DNA of 7,171 nucleotides. Source: JBLYYQ01 sp048550035 (GTDB lineage: Bacteria; Nitrospinota_A; UBA7883; JBLYYQ01). Of this stretch, positions 1-6,317 are shown in pieces (positions within the stretch are counted from its first letter, which is position 1; the number at the start of each line of letters is the position of its first letter). The position numbers and the translations under genes were made by a program. Where the stretch lies: contig JBLYYQ010000041.1 of NCBI GenBank assembly GCA_048550035.1, positions 1-7,171 on the forward strand, written 5' to 3'. The notes beneath the pieces are model-generated. The model saw only the letters and a program-made list of their open reading frames with translations, did not search any database and was not told the DNA's origin.

Positions 1-496
1 CAGCAGCTCTAAATGTATCGCCCGCAGCCAGCAGTACTGATTTGCCAGTAGAGCTTAATTGCGCTGCAAGCTTCCCTATGCTTGTTGTCTTACCAGTTCC
101 ATTAACACCGATGAATAAAATGACCTTTAATGTAGTACTACTTTCTGCTTCAATTACAGGTTCACCTATATTAGTGATAAGGATAGCAAGTAGAGTCTCT
201 TTAAGAAATTCAATAACTTCATCCGCCTCACTTAACTTTCTTTGTTTAGTCTCTACTTTAAGTTTGTCGATCAATTTTGTTGTTAGTTCAACTCCAATAT
301 CAGCAAGGATAAGTTGATCTTCTAACTCATCAAAAAAGTTCTTATCAAATTTAGGATGCTTGTTAAGTATAGTTTTGAGAGTTCCCTTTAATGTTGCAGC
401 TAAGTTTGATAGTCGACTAGTGCTAGGTAGCTGATCGACCCTTTCTATCTGCTCTTTGTTTAGAGTTTTCTTTTTAGAAAAAAATGAGAATGACAT
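1..496 (-). CDS. ftsY: Signal recognition particle receptor FtsY, N-terminal part (cut by window edge)
   Basis: FtsY is the SRP receptor, a GTPase that docks ribosome-SRP complexes at the inner membrane for co-translational insertion of membrane proteins. The visible 165 residues start at ATG 496 with MSFSFFSKKK. They contain a helical N domain (about 25-115, with DELEDQLILADIGVE at 56-70) and the start of the G domain. The G1 P-loop GVNGTGKTT is at 130-138, followed by SIGKLAAQL, and the GDTFRAA motif typical of SRP GTPases is at 159-165, where the window ends. There is no long acidic A domain before the N domain, so this is a short-form FtsY. No good Shine-Dalgarno precedes the ATG. It lies 19 bases after the stop of the upstream membrane protein gene in the same direction, so the two are probably co-transcribed. 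Ffh also carries an NG domain, but the GVNGTGKTT loop and the N-terminal arrangement favour FtsY. Confidence 0.95.
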   Translation of the reverse strand, partial: MSFSFFSKKKTLNKEQIERVDQLPSTSRLSNLAATLKGTLKTILNKHPKFDKNFFDELEDQLILADIGVELTTKLIDKLKVETKQRKLSEADEVIEFLKETLLAILITNIGEPVIEAESSTTLKVILFIGVNGTGKTTSIGKLAAQLSSTGKSVLLAAGDTFRAA

Positions 497-515
497 AGAA
501 GATTATTCTAATAAA

Positions 516-1073
516 TTATATTTGTTGCTCGTTAAAGAAAAGATATACCAGATAAGTAGCAAAGGCGATAGTCATCAGTAGAATCATATTAACAATGAGC
601 GGTGTAATAAAATCAGCAACACATATTCCAGCGGTAGATATGGTATCAAAGTTATGGTCGACCCGTTCTACCACCGCTTCAAAATACTCTGCTCCTAGAC
701 CCAAGATAGGTAATTCGGTAATTGCAAAAGCGAGAAAGGTATATTTTATAAATCCTTTATAGGCGACTCCCTTTGAGATATAAAGAATTGAGAAGATAGT
801 CAATAGGATAGAAAAAAGCGTCAAAACTTTGGCTTCTAACGAAACGAACGAATACCAGTCGTTATTAAGTTTTTTTGTATAGAATATGTCAGCGCCAGCC
901 AAGCTGTTATCTACAATATAGGTAGTATATATGTAGGAGCTATACGAAAGCAGTAAAAAAGAGATGAATAGGCCTGCAATAGCGATGGTTAAGATTGATG
1001 CAGGTTTGGTTAAATAGCTGTTGTCCAAATTCAGATCCGCCAAAATAAATAAGAGCATTATACAAGAAATCAA
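516..1073 (-). CDS. Unrecognised multi-pass membrane protein upstream of ftsY
   Basis: I do not recognise this family. From a TTG at 1073 the product is 185 aa and strongly hydrophobic. Likely membrane segments are at about 2-13 (short with this start), 24-46, 82-101, 110-127 and 152-180. A polar loop at about 52-81 includes ADIFYTKKLNNDW, and a charged stretch AEYFEAVVERVDHNFD lies at 128-143. It ends with the polar tail NEQQI. The start is doubtful. TTG 1073 has no Shine-Dalgarno, the next in-frame ATG is at 1058, and the frame stays open upstream to a stop at 1194-1196 without an ATG, GTG or TTG. An ATG at 1102 lies in another frame, and a one-base insertion in the intervening 8-base T run (minus strand) would join it to this ORF. 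It is 19 bases upstream of ftsY on the same strand and divergent from flgC. That placement suggests co-transcription with ftsY but does not reveal its function. It could be a conserved lineage-specific membrane protein. Confidence 0.7.
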   Translation of the reverse strand: MISCIMLLFILADLNLDNSYLTKPASILTIAIAGLFISFLLLSYSSYIYTTYIVDNSLAGADIFYTKKLNNDWYSFVSLEAKVLTLFSILLTIFSILYISKGVAYKGFIKYTFLAFAITELPILGLGAEYFEAVVERVDHNFDTISTAGICVADFITPLIVNMILLMTIAFATYLVYLFFNEQQI

Positions 1074-1095
1074 CCAATAGATAAAGTAAAAAAAA

Positions 1096-1113
1096 TTGGC
1101 ATACCGATTGCTT
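1096..1113 (+). promoter_or_regulatory. σ54 (RpoN) -24/-12 promoter for the flagellar operon
   Basis: The sequence TTGGCATACCGATTGCTT matches the σ54 consensus TGGCAY-N5-TTGCW. The -24 GG is at 1098-1099 and the -12 GC at 1110-1111, with the invariant 10-base spacing between GG and GC. Transcription would start near 1122-1124, leaving a leader of about 45 bases before flgC at 1167. σ54 control of rod, MS-ring and export genes is established in several proteobacterial flagellar hierarchies (for example Vibrio, Pseudomonas, Campylobacter). An enhancer-binding activator would be needed, and its upstream sites would fall within the divergent membrane-protein gene. I could not identify such sites. 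Confidence 0.8.
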
Positions 1114-1145
1114 ATTGGATAGATAGGAATAAAGATCTGAAAAAT

Positions 1146-1151
1146 ATTATA
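1146..1151 (-). promoter_or_regulatory. Possible σ70 -10 box for the leftward membrane protein-ftsY unit
   Basis: Read on the minus strand this is a perfect TATAAT, 73 bases upstream of the TTG at 1073. No convincing -35 hexamer sits 16-18 bases further upstream, and there is no TG extension, so in this AT-rich stretch it may be chance. If real, it would start transcription near 1139-1140 and would overlap the flgC leader, just before its ribosome binding site. Confidence 0.25.
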
Positions 1152-1166
1152 TAGGAAAAAGAGAAG

Positions 1167-1571
1167 ATGACATTTTTTGATGCAATAGAGAGCTCAGCTG
1201 ATGGATTGCGATTAAACAGGATGCGAATGAATGTCATTGCATCAAACTTATCGAATGCAAATACGACTCGGACAGCAGAAGGTGGACCATATCGACGGAA
1301 GGAAGTGGTTGTAGAATCAGGTTATGGTTATGCGCAAAGCAAAGTAGGAATCAAGATAGATGTGGTAGAGGACAAGAGTGCATTTCGGATGATTTATGAT
1401 CCAACACATCCTGATTCGACAGAAGATGGTTACCTACTCTTACCCAATGTTAACCCGATTGAAGAGATGGTAAATATGCTAAATGCATCGCGTGGATTTG
1501 AGTTGAACAGTTTAGCAATCAAGACCGCAAAGCAGATGGCGCAAAAGGCAATTGAAATTGGTCAAAGCTAA
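1167..1571 (+). CDS. flgC: Flagellar basal-body rod protein FlgC
   Basis: FlgC is one of the proximal rod proteins that link the MS-ring to the distal rod and cross the periplasm. It is exported by the flagellar type III apparatus and so carries no Sec signal. The 134-aa product is of usual family length. The N-terminal rod signature is at 22-45 (NVIASNLSNANTTRTAEGGP followed by YRRKE). The FlgC-specific block YDPTHPDSTEDGYLLLPNVN is at 77-96, and the C-terminal rod helix MVNMLNASRGFELN...KTAKQMAQKAIEIG is at 101-132. The C-terminal helix reads SRGFELN where most FlgC have SRAYEAN-like residues, a mild divergence. The ATG at 1167 is the first start after an in-frame TAG at 1152. AGGA at 1153-1156 is the likely, slightly distant, ribosome site. 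It is the first gene of the operon, with no flgB in front and no fliE behind. Confidence 0.95.
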   Translation: MTFFDAIESSADGLRLNRMRMNVIASNLSNANTTRTAEGGPYRRKEVVVESGYGYAQSKVGIKIDVVEDKSAFRMIYDPTHPDSTEDGYLLLPNVNPIEEMVNMLNASRGFELNSLAIKTAKQMAQKAIEIGQS

Positions 1572-1576
1572 TAGTT

Positions 1577-1584
1577 AGGATAGG
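1577..1584 (+). promoter_or_regulatory. Ribosome binding site that fixes the TTG start of fliF
   Basis: AGGATAGG lies five bases before TTG 1590, which opens the fliF frame (LSKLRNSF follows the initiator). A second TTG at 1585 is out of frame. There is no ATG nearby in the right frame, so TTG 1590 is the supported start. Confidence 0.7.
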
Positions 1585-1589
1585 TTGAA

Positions 1590-3191
1590 TTGTTATCAAA
1601 GCTCCGTAATAGTTTCACAACATTATTATCAGGCTTGAATGAGTTACCAAGCGATAAGAAAGTAGCCTTATCAGCTTTAAGCATTATGATGATAGTAACG
1701 ATCCTTGGAGTCTCCTATTTCTCATCAAAGCCAGACTATGGTCTCTTATTCTCAAGTTTAGATCATGAAGATACAGTTTCGATTACTGGTAAATTAAATA
1801 ATATGGATATCCCATATAAGCTTGCAAATGGAGGCCAGGCAATATTAGTTCCTAAAGAAACAGTGCTGGAGTTGCGACTAGAGCTAGCCTCTGATGGATT
1901 ACCAAGTGAAAGTTCAGTCGGATTTGAGTTATTTGATAGTTCAACATTTGGGATGACAGAGTTTGCGCAGCGAGTAAATTTGCAACGTGCACTACAAGGT
2001 GAGTTAGAACGGACAATTAATCAATTTCGTGAAATAAAAGATTCTAGAGTCCATATAGCAACCCCTGCTCACAAATTATTTGCGAAAGATCAAGATGATG
2101 TAACCGCTTCTATTATTGTAAATATGCGAGGTAATCATAGTTTAAATAGAGAACAGACTTTGAGCATTGTTCATCTAGTTGCAGCAGCTGTGGAGCGACT
2201 TCAACCAGAGAATGTAACCGTTGTGGATGTTCAAGGTAGAGTTCTTTATGGCAATGAATCATCAGATAGTATTTCGAAGCTAACATCAAATCAGCTTGAG
2301 TATAAGGAGAGCTTTACATCTGAGCTCGAAGATAAGGTTAGTTCAATGCTAGAAAATATTGTAGGCTCTGGCAAGGTGGTGACTAGAGTGACTGCTGATT
2401 TTGATTTCACACAGGTTGAGACGACTGAGAAGAAATATGATCCGGCAAGCCAAGTTGCTAGATCAGAAAAACGGACTGAGGAGGCAACTGTTGATACTCC
2501 ATCATCAGGTAATCCTGTTGGTGTTCGAAGCAATATCCCTACCGGTTCAACTATTCAAAATATAAAAGCGAATAAGCGAGAATCAAATCACAATCAAGAG
2601 ACTGTAAACTACGAGATAAACGAGACGGTATCTCATGTTGTAAATCAGGTTGGTGCGATTAAAAAGCTCTCAGTTGCGGTAGTGGTTGATGGCAGGTACA
2701 AAGTAACTTTAGGTGAAAACAGAGAAGAGATACGAGAGTTCATTCCACGAACAAAAGAAGAGCTAGATCAACTTAAAGAGCTTGTTATGACTGCCGTCGG
2801 ACTAGATCTTGAGCGAGGAGATGCAATAACTATCCAATCTTCACCATTTGAATCGAACCTCGAGTTTCAAACAGAACAGTCTCTGGCAGAAGGAGGAAGT
2901 AATGATTTGATCCAAGTAGTGATCCCCTACATTGGTATCGCTCTGCTGGTAGGTGGATTATTTTTCTTCCTGATCATCCCGATGGCAAGAAACATTATAA
3001 ATACAAGTTCGGATATAAATCTTGTAACATCGTTTCCAGAAACCTTAGATGAGTTAGTTGATGAGCCTGAAACAACTGTAGGGAGCAAGGAAGCTCGTAA
3101 TGACTCTAAAAGTAAGATCAAAGATCTAGTACAATCAGATCCAAAGCTAACAGCCGAGCTACTTAGAGAGTGGCTAAAGTCGCACGGATAG
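1590..3191 (+). CDS. fliF: Flagellar MS-ring protein FliF
   Basis: FliF forms the MS-ring in the inner membrane, the base on which the rod, C-ring and export gate are assembled. The 533-aa product has the full family layout. A short cytoplasmic N-terminus precedes a first membrane helix at about 26-45. The periplasmic YscJ/FliF-like ring-building domains follow at about 46-225, including SVGFELFDSSTFGMTEFAQRVN at 109-130 and the NVTVVDVQGRVL stretch at 208-219. The FliF-specific domain is at about 245-420, with a low-complexity, probably flexible insertion at about 290-335. The second helix is at 443-465. A cytoplasmic tail ends in the FliG-binding segment KIKDLVQSDPKLTAELLREWL at 509-529. 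The start is TTG, with AGGATAGG five bases upstream. It begins 18 bases after flgC, a gap too small for fliE, and ends 10 bases before fliG. The family assignment is secure. Confidence 0.97.
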   Translation: MLSKLRNSFTTLLSGLNELPSDKKVALSALSIMMIVTILGVSYFSSKPDYGLLFSSLDHEDTVSITGKLNNMDIPYKLANGGQAILVPKETVLELRLELASDGLPSESSVGFELFDSSTFGMTEFAQRVNLQRALQGELERTINQFREIKDSRVHIATPAHKLFAKDQDDVTASIIVNMRGNHSLNREQTLSIVHLVAAAVERLQPENVTVVDVQGRVLYGNESSDSISKLTSNQLEYKESFTSELEDKVSSMLENIVGSGKVVTRVTADFDFTQVETTEKKYDPASQVARSEKRTEEATVDTPSSGNPVGVRSNIPTGSTIQNIKANKRESNHNQETVNYEINETVSHVVNQVGAIKKLSVAVVVDGRYKVTLGENREEIREFIPRTKEELDQLKELVMTAVGLDLERGDAITIQSSPFESNLEFQTEQSLAEGGSNDLIQVVIPYIGIALLVGGLFFFLIIPMARNIINTSSDINLVTSFPETLDELVDEPETTVGSKEARNDSKSKIKDLVQSDPKLTAELLREWLKSHG

Positions 3192-3201
3192 AGAAACTAT
3201 A

Positions 3202-4206
3202 ATGACAAACCTATCAGGTCCTGAAAAGGCAGCAATCTTACTTATTGCGATCGGTGACGAACAAGCCTCCAAAATATTAAGCAACCTTACTGAGAGGGAA
3301 ATCCAGAAAATATCGTCATATATGAGTTCAATGCCAACTGTTCCGAAGAACGCAGTAAAGCAAGTAACCGACGAGTTTGCAGAGTTGATTCAATCTGGTG
3401 ATGGTGGGTATGTCTCAGGCGGTAAAGATTATTTGAAGCGTTTACTAGAGACGACTGTTAGTTCTACAAAAGCAAGTGAGATATTAGATCGAATTACTAC
3501 TGGCAATGAAGATATCGGTGGCGGATTAGAGACTCTTCGGACGTTAGATGCAGCTACGATTGCATCATTTCTAAGGAATGAACATCCACAAACTTGCGCA
3601 ATAATTCTTGCCTATATTGATTCTGGACATGCAGCAGAAGTTCTCAAAGAATTACCAGAGAAATTTCAGTCTGATGTAGTATTTAGAGTTGCAACATTGG
3701 AGCGGATTGCACCTGGGGTAATCAAAGAGTTAGATGAAGCGCTAGCACACGAATTTCGATCTGCAAATACTGGCGAAGGTTCTAAGATAGGTGGTGCAGA
3801 CTCTGTAGCGAAGATACTAAACTATCTTGATCAGACTATTGAAGGGAGTGTGTTGGGGAATATCGAATCAACAGATCCAGAGCTAGCTGAAAATATTCGT
3901 AAATTAATGTTTGTGTTTGAAGACCTAATAAAAATCAATGACCGTGGACTGCAGAATGTCATCAAAGAGGTTAACTCTAACGATCTGATGATTGCACTTA
4001 AAACCGCCTCGAAAGGCTTAAAAGAGAAGATCTACTCCAATATGACAGAACGGGCAGCAGTCATAATGAAAGAAGATTTAGAAGCGATGGGTCCAATAAA
4101 AATTTCTGATGTTGAGAAAGCGCAACAGAATATACTTAAGATGGTCAAACAGCTTGAAGGAGAAGGTAAAGTTATATTAGTAAGTGGAGGAGAAAAACTT
4201 GTCTAG
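3202..4206 (+). CDS. fliG: Flagellar motor switch protein FliG
   Basis: FliG sits on the cytoplasmic face of the MS-ring. It binds the FliF tail through its N-terminal domain and meets the stator through its C-terminal domain to produce torque. The 334-aa protein has the normal length. The N domain (1-100) begins SGPEKAAILLIAIGDEQA. The middle domain carries the EHPQ motif at 127-130, followed by TCAIILAYI. The C-terminal domain includes IRKLMFVFEDLIKINDRGLQ (232-251) and the charged torque helix NMTERAAVIMKEDLEAMGPI (280-299). By alignment with the E. coli torque residues, K267, R284, E291/D292 and K300 match K264, R281, D288/D289 and R297, so all charges are kept and a working motor is predicted. 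The ATG follows fliF by 10 bases with only a weak ribosome site. The 3' end holds the ribosome binding site and start of fliH. Confidence 0.97.
   Translation: MTNLSGPEKAAILLIAIGDEQASKILSNLTEREIQKISSYMSSMPTVPKNAVKQVTDEFAELIQSGDGGYVSGGKDYLKRLLETTVSSTKASEILDRITTGNEDIGGGLETLRTLDAATIASFLRNEHPQTCAIILAYIDSGHAAEVLKELPEKFQSDVVFRVATLERIAPGVIKELDEALAHEFRSANTGEGSKIGGADSVAKILNYLDQTIEGSVLGNIESTDPELAENIRKLMFVFEDLIKINDRGLQNVIKEVNSNDLMIALKTASKGLKEKIYSNMTERAAVIMKEDLEAMGPIKISDVEKAQQNILKMVKQLEGEGKVILVSGGEKLV
4186..4192 (+). promoter_or_regulatory. Ribosome binding site that decides the fliH start
   Basis: GGAGGAG, the strongest Shine-Dalgarno in the operon, lies inside the end of fliG and six bases before TTG 4199. 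The longer frame from GTG 4184 would place this site inside the coding sequence directly after its own start codon, where it could not serve it. Confidence 0.8.
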
Positions 4207-4951
4207 AATTTACAAAAAAGGTTCAAGCGCTGATATTGCAACCAACTTCAAGTACAACTCATTTGACGATGAGAGTGAAACATCATCTTCCAAGGCGAAG
4301 GAGTTTAAATCGATTAATGAAGATAGTAATGTAGATAGTAACTTTGTGAGAGGAGGATTTAATTTCTCGGTAGGAGATGGTATGAGACTAGAGGAGATTA
4401 CAACTCGTGCAAAAGTGATTATTGATAAAGCTACTGCTGATGCAATTAAGATTAGAGAGAGTGCAAAACAAGATGCTAGCAAAGAAGGTTTTAATGAAGG
4501 ATATAGTGCAGGAGTTAAGCAGGCAGAGGATGCAATTAAAGCTATAAGTAGTGCAACTTTGCAGCTTAATCAACTTCGAGAGTCATTCTATAATCAAGCA
4601 GAGGATGAAATAATAGATACTGTAATTGCAGTATCATACCTAGTTATTCGCCAAGAGATTAAGAGTGATCGATCAATAGTTAAGAATATAATAGAAGAGG
4701 CAAGCAAACTTATTACAACACAAGAAGAGAGCATTATCAGTTTAAATCCAGCTGATTTTGAGTATGTAAATGAGATCAAGGATAGACTGCTTAATGAGTG
4801 TAAACATTTTAAGCGAATCAAGATTGAATTTGATCCGATGATTGAAGCTGGCGGGTGTACTATCAAAAGTAACTTTGGGCTAGTTGATGCAAGAATAGAA
4901 AGTCAACTTGAAAAAATAGGTACAACACTCAAAGGTGCCAGTGAAAACTAA
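4199..4951 (+). CDS. fliH: Flagellar export ATPase regulator/stator FliH
   Basis: FliH is the peripheral stalk of the flagellar export ATPase. It dimerises, binds the FliI N-terminus, holds FliI back, and tethers it to the C-ring and FlhA. From TTG 4199 the product is 250 aa (a GTG at 4184 would add five residues). A serine- and acid-rich, probably disordered region covers about 1-60. A long helix runs from about 64 to 130, with the small-residue segment GFNEGYSAG at 97-105. The C-terminal FliH/ATPase E-subunit-like domain follows, with GGCTIKSNFGLVDARIESQL at 218-237, a strong family signature. No tryptophan is present anywhere, although E. coli FliH uses N-terminal Trp7 and Trp10 for docking. 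The gene overlaps fliG by 8 bases and fliI by 11 (or 17), which indicates translational coupling with the ATPase it controls. Confidence 0.93.
   Translation: MSRIYKKGSSADIATNFKYNSFDDESETSSSKAKEFKSINEDSNVDSNFVRGGFNFSVGDGMRLEEITTRAKVIIDKATADAIKIRESAKQDASKEGFNEGYSAGVKQAEDAIKAISSATLQLNQLRESFYNQAEDEIIDTVIAVSYLVIRQEIKSDRSIVKNIIEEASKLITTQEESIISLNPADFEYVNEIKDRLLNECKHFKRIKIEFDPMIEAGGCTIKSNFGLVDARIESQLEKIGTTLKGASEN
4931..4935 (+). promoter_or_regulatory. Ribosome binding site favouring GTG 4941 for fliI
   Basis: AAAGG is followed by five bases and GTG 4941. The alternative GTG 4935 overlaps the last base of this site and has no other purine-rich site before it. The two starts differ by only two residues. 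Confidence 0.5.
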
Positions 4952-6260
4952 GATAGATTTCAATCGATTTAAGGTTGCTCTATCAACCGCTACTCCAGTG
5001 CAGCTTATAGGAGAAGTGAGCAAAGTTGTCGGATTACTTATTGAAAGCAATGGTCCAAATGTTCCTGTTGGATCGATCTGTGAAATTGTAGATCGCTCCT
5101 CAAAGCGTGTTGAGGCTGAGGTTGTTGGATTCAAAGATAATCGCTTAGCACTGATGCCACTTGGGACAACAAAAGGAGTAGAAGCTGGCTGTAAGATTAT
5201 TTACAAACAGAAAGAGGCATCAGCAAAAGTTGGTAATAATCTACTAGGTAGAGTAATTGATTCAAATGGTAATCCACTTGATTCCAAAGGTAGCATTGTC
5301 ACAGAAGCTACCAACTTGCTATACAATCAGAATCTTAATCCAATTGAGCGCAAACCAATTCAGACTCCATTTGATGTTGGGATCAAGGGTATAAATGGAC
5401 TCTTTTCATTAGGACAAGGTCAGCGAATTGGTATTATTGCAGGTGCAGGTGTCGGCAAGTCAATGCTGCTTGGTATGATAACAAAAAATAGCGATTGTGA
5501 TGTTGTAGTCATTGCGATGATAGGAGAGCGTGGTCGCGAGGTAAATGATTTCATCAGGAATGTACTAGATGAGGAAAGTTTATCTAGATCAGTTATCATT
5601 GTGGCGACATCCGATCAATCTGCATTGGAGCGAACAAGGTCAGCCTTTTACGCAGTTGCGGTTGCAGAATATTTTATGGAGCAAAACAAAAATGTACTCC
5701 TAGTTATGGATTCACTTACTCGATTTGCCAATGCGCAACGTGAAATTGGATTATCAATTGGAGAGCCTCCAGTATCAAAAGGATATCCACCCTCACTTTT
5801 TTCTATTTTACCGCAACTCATCGAACGTGCAGGTTCATGGGTAAATAAAGGGTCAATTACCGCAGTTTATTCAATCCTTGTTGAAGCTGATAACAGTAAT
5901 GATCTTATTAGCGATGTTGCAAAGTCAATTTTGGACGGACATATAACTCTATCTCGCAAACTTGCCGCAGCTAACCACTACCCTGCTATCGAGATTAGTG
6001 ATTCTATTAGTCGAGTCATGCCAGAAATCGTAACTAAGGAGCATCTAGAATATGCAGGCCAATTTAAGAAAATCTATGCAACTTATAAAGAGGCTGAAGA
6101 TTTAATTAATATCGGTGCATACGCAAAAGGTTCAAATAAAGCTATTGATGAATCTATAAATAAGATTGATAACTTTTATAAATACTTGACACAAAATTTT
6201 GAAGAGTCGATTTCATTAGAAGAATCGTTAAGGTTACTGAAGATGATTTTCAAAAAATAA
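4941..6260 (+). CDS. fliI: Flagellum-specific ATPase FliI
   Basis: FliI is the hexameric ATPase of the flagellar type III export apparatus. It is related to F1 β and helps unfold and load export substrates in the cytoplasm. From GTG 4941 it is 439 aa, slightly short at the N-terminus against about 457 in E. coli; positions below count from GTG 4935 (441 aa). A β-barrel N domain covers about 24-90. The Walker A loop GAGVGKS is at 170-176. IGERGREV at 196-203 holds the expected catalytic glutamate E198. Walker B VLLVMDSLTRFA is at 254-265. GEPPVSKGYPPSLFSILPQL at 276-295 and DGHITLSRKLAAANHYPAI at 334-352 match the type III ATPase family, with LSRKLAA in place of the more usual LSRELAE-type sequence. 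All catalytic motifs are intact. Its position between fliH and fliJ separates it from F1 subunits and virulence-type homologues. Confidence 0.97.
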   Translation: MKTKIDFNRFKVALSTATPVQLIGEVSKVVGLLIESNGPNVPVGSICEIVDRSSKRVEAEVVGFKDNRLALMPLGTTKGVEAGCKIIYKQKEASAKVGNNLLGRVIDSNGNPLDSKGSIVTEATNLLYNQNLNPIERKPIQTPFDVGIKGINGLFSLGQGQRIGIIAGAGVGKSMLLGMITKNSDCDVVVIAMIGERGREVNDFIRNVLDEESLSRSVIIVATSDQSALERTRSAFYAVAVAEYFMEQNKNVLLVMDSLTRFANAQREIGLSIGEPPVSKGYPPSLFSILPQLIERAGSWVNKGSITAVYSILVEADNSNDLISDVAKSILDGHITLSRKLAAANHYPAIEISDSISRVMPEIVTKEHLEYAGQFKKIYATYKEAEDLINIGAYAKGSNKAIDESINKIDNFYKYLTQNFEESISLEESLRLLKMIFKK

Positions 6261-6275
6261 TGTTAAACATTATTT
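6255..6275. repeat. Perfect 21-bp palindrome at the fliI stop codon
   Basis: AAATAATGTT and AACATTATTT flank a single A, giving 10-bp perfect inverted arms that include the fliI TAA (6258-6260). As RNA it could form a 9-bp stem of mostly A-U pairs with a 3-base loop. No U-run follows (TTTAGGAC), so it is not a classic terminator. It could be a regulator-binding site, a weak processing or attenuation hairpin, or chance in AT-rich DNA. The 57-base gap it sits in is the only real gap between fliF and the end of the window. Confidence 0.6.
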
Positions 6276-6317
6276 AGGACTTATATTTATCATAGGTAGA
6301 GTATCAAAGGATATTTA

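Noticed and set aside
42..317. 91-aa plus-strand ORF at the left edge
   Set aside because: It is the antisense shadow of the FtsY coding frame, whose G1 and GDTFRAA motifs are unmistakable on the minus strand.
2882..2900. TGGCA-containing sequence in fliF as an internal σ54 promoter
   Set aside because: TGGCAG is not followed by a TTGC element at the fixed spacing, so it fails the GG-N10-GC requirement.
2291..3121. Minus-strand ORFs of 80 and 64 aa inside fliF
   Set aside because: They lie opposite conserved FliF sequence, have low-complexity composition, and show no recognisable domain or ribosome site.
4210..5134. Four minus-strand ORFs opposite fliH and the start of fliI
   Set aside because: They are Ser/Leu/Ile-rich antisense translations of the fliH and fliI frames, with no family features.
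4941..6260. FliI as an F1 ATPase β subunit or a virulence type III ATPase
   Set aside because: The fliH and fliJ neighbours and the GEPPVSKGYPPSLFSILPQL block identify it as the flagellar export ATPase.
6255..6300. Rho-independent terminator between fliI and fliJ
   Set aside because: The stem is almost all A-U and is not followed by a U-run; fliJ lies just downstream with its own ribosome site and belongs to the same operon.
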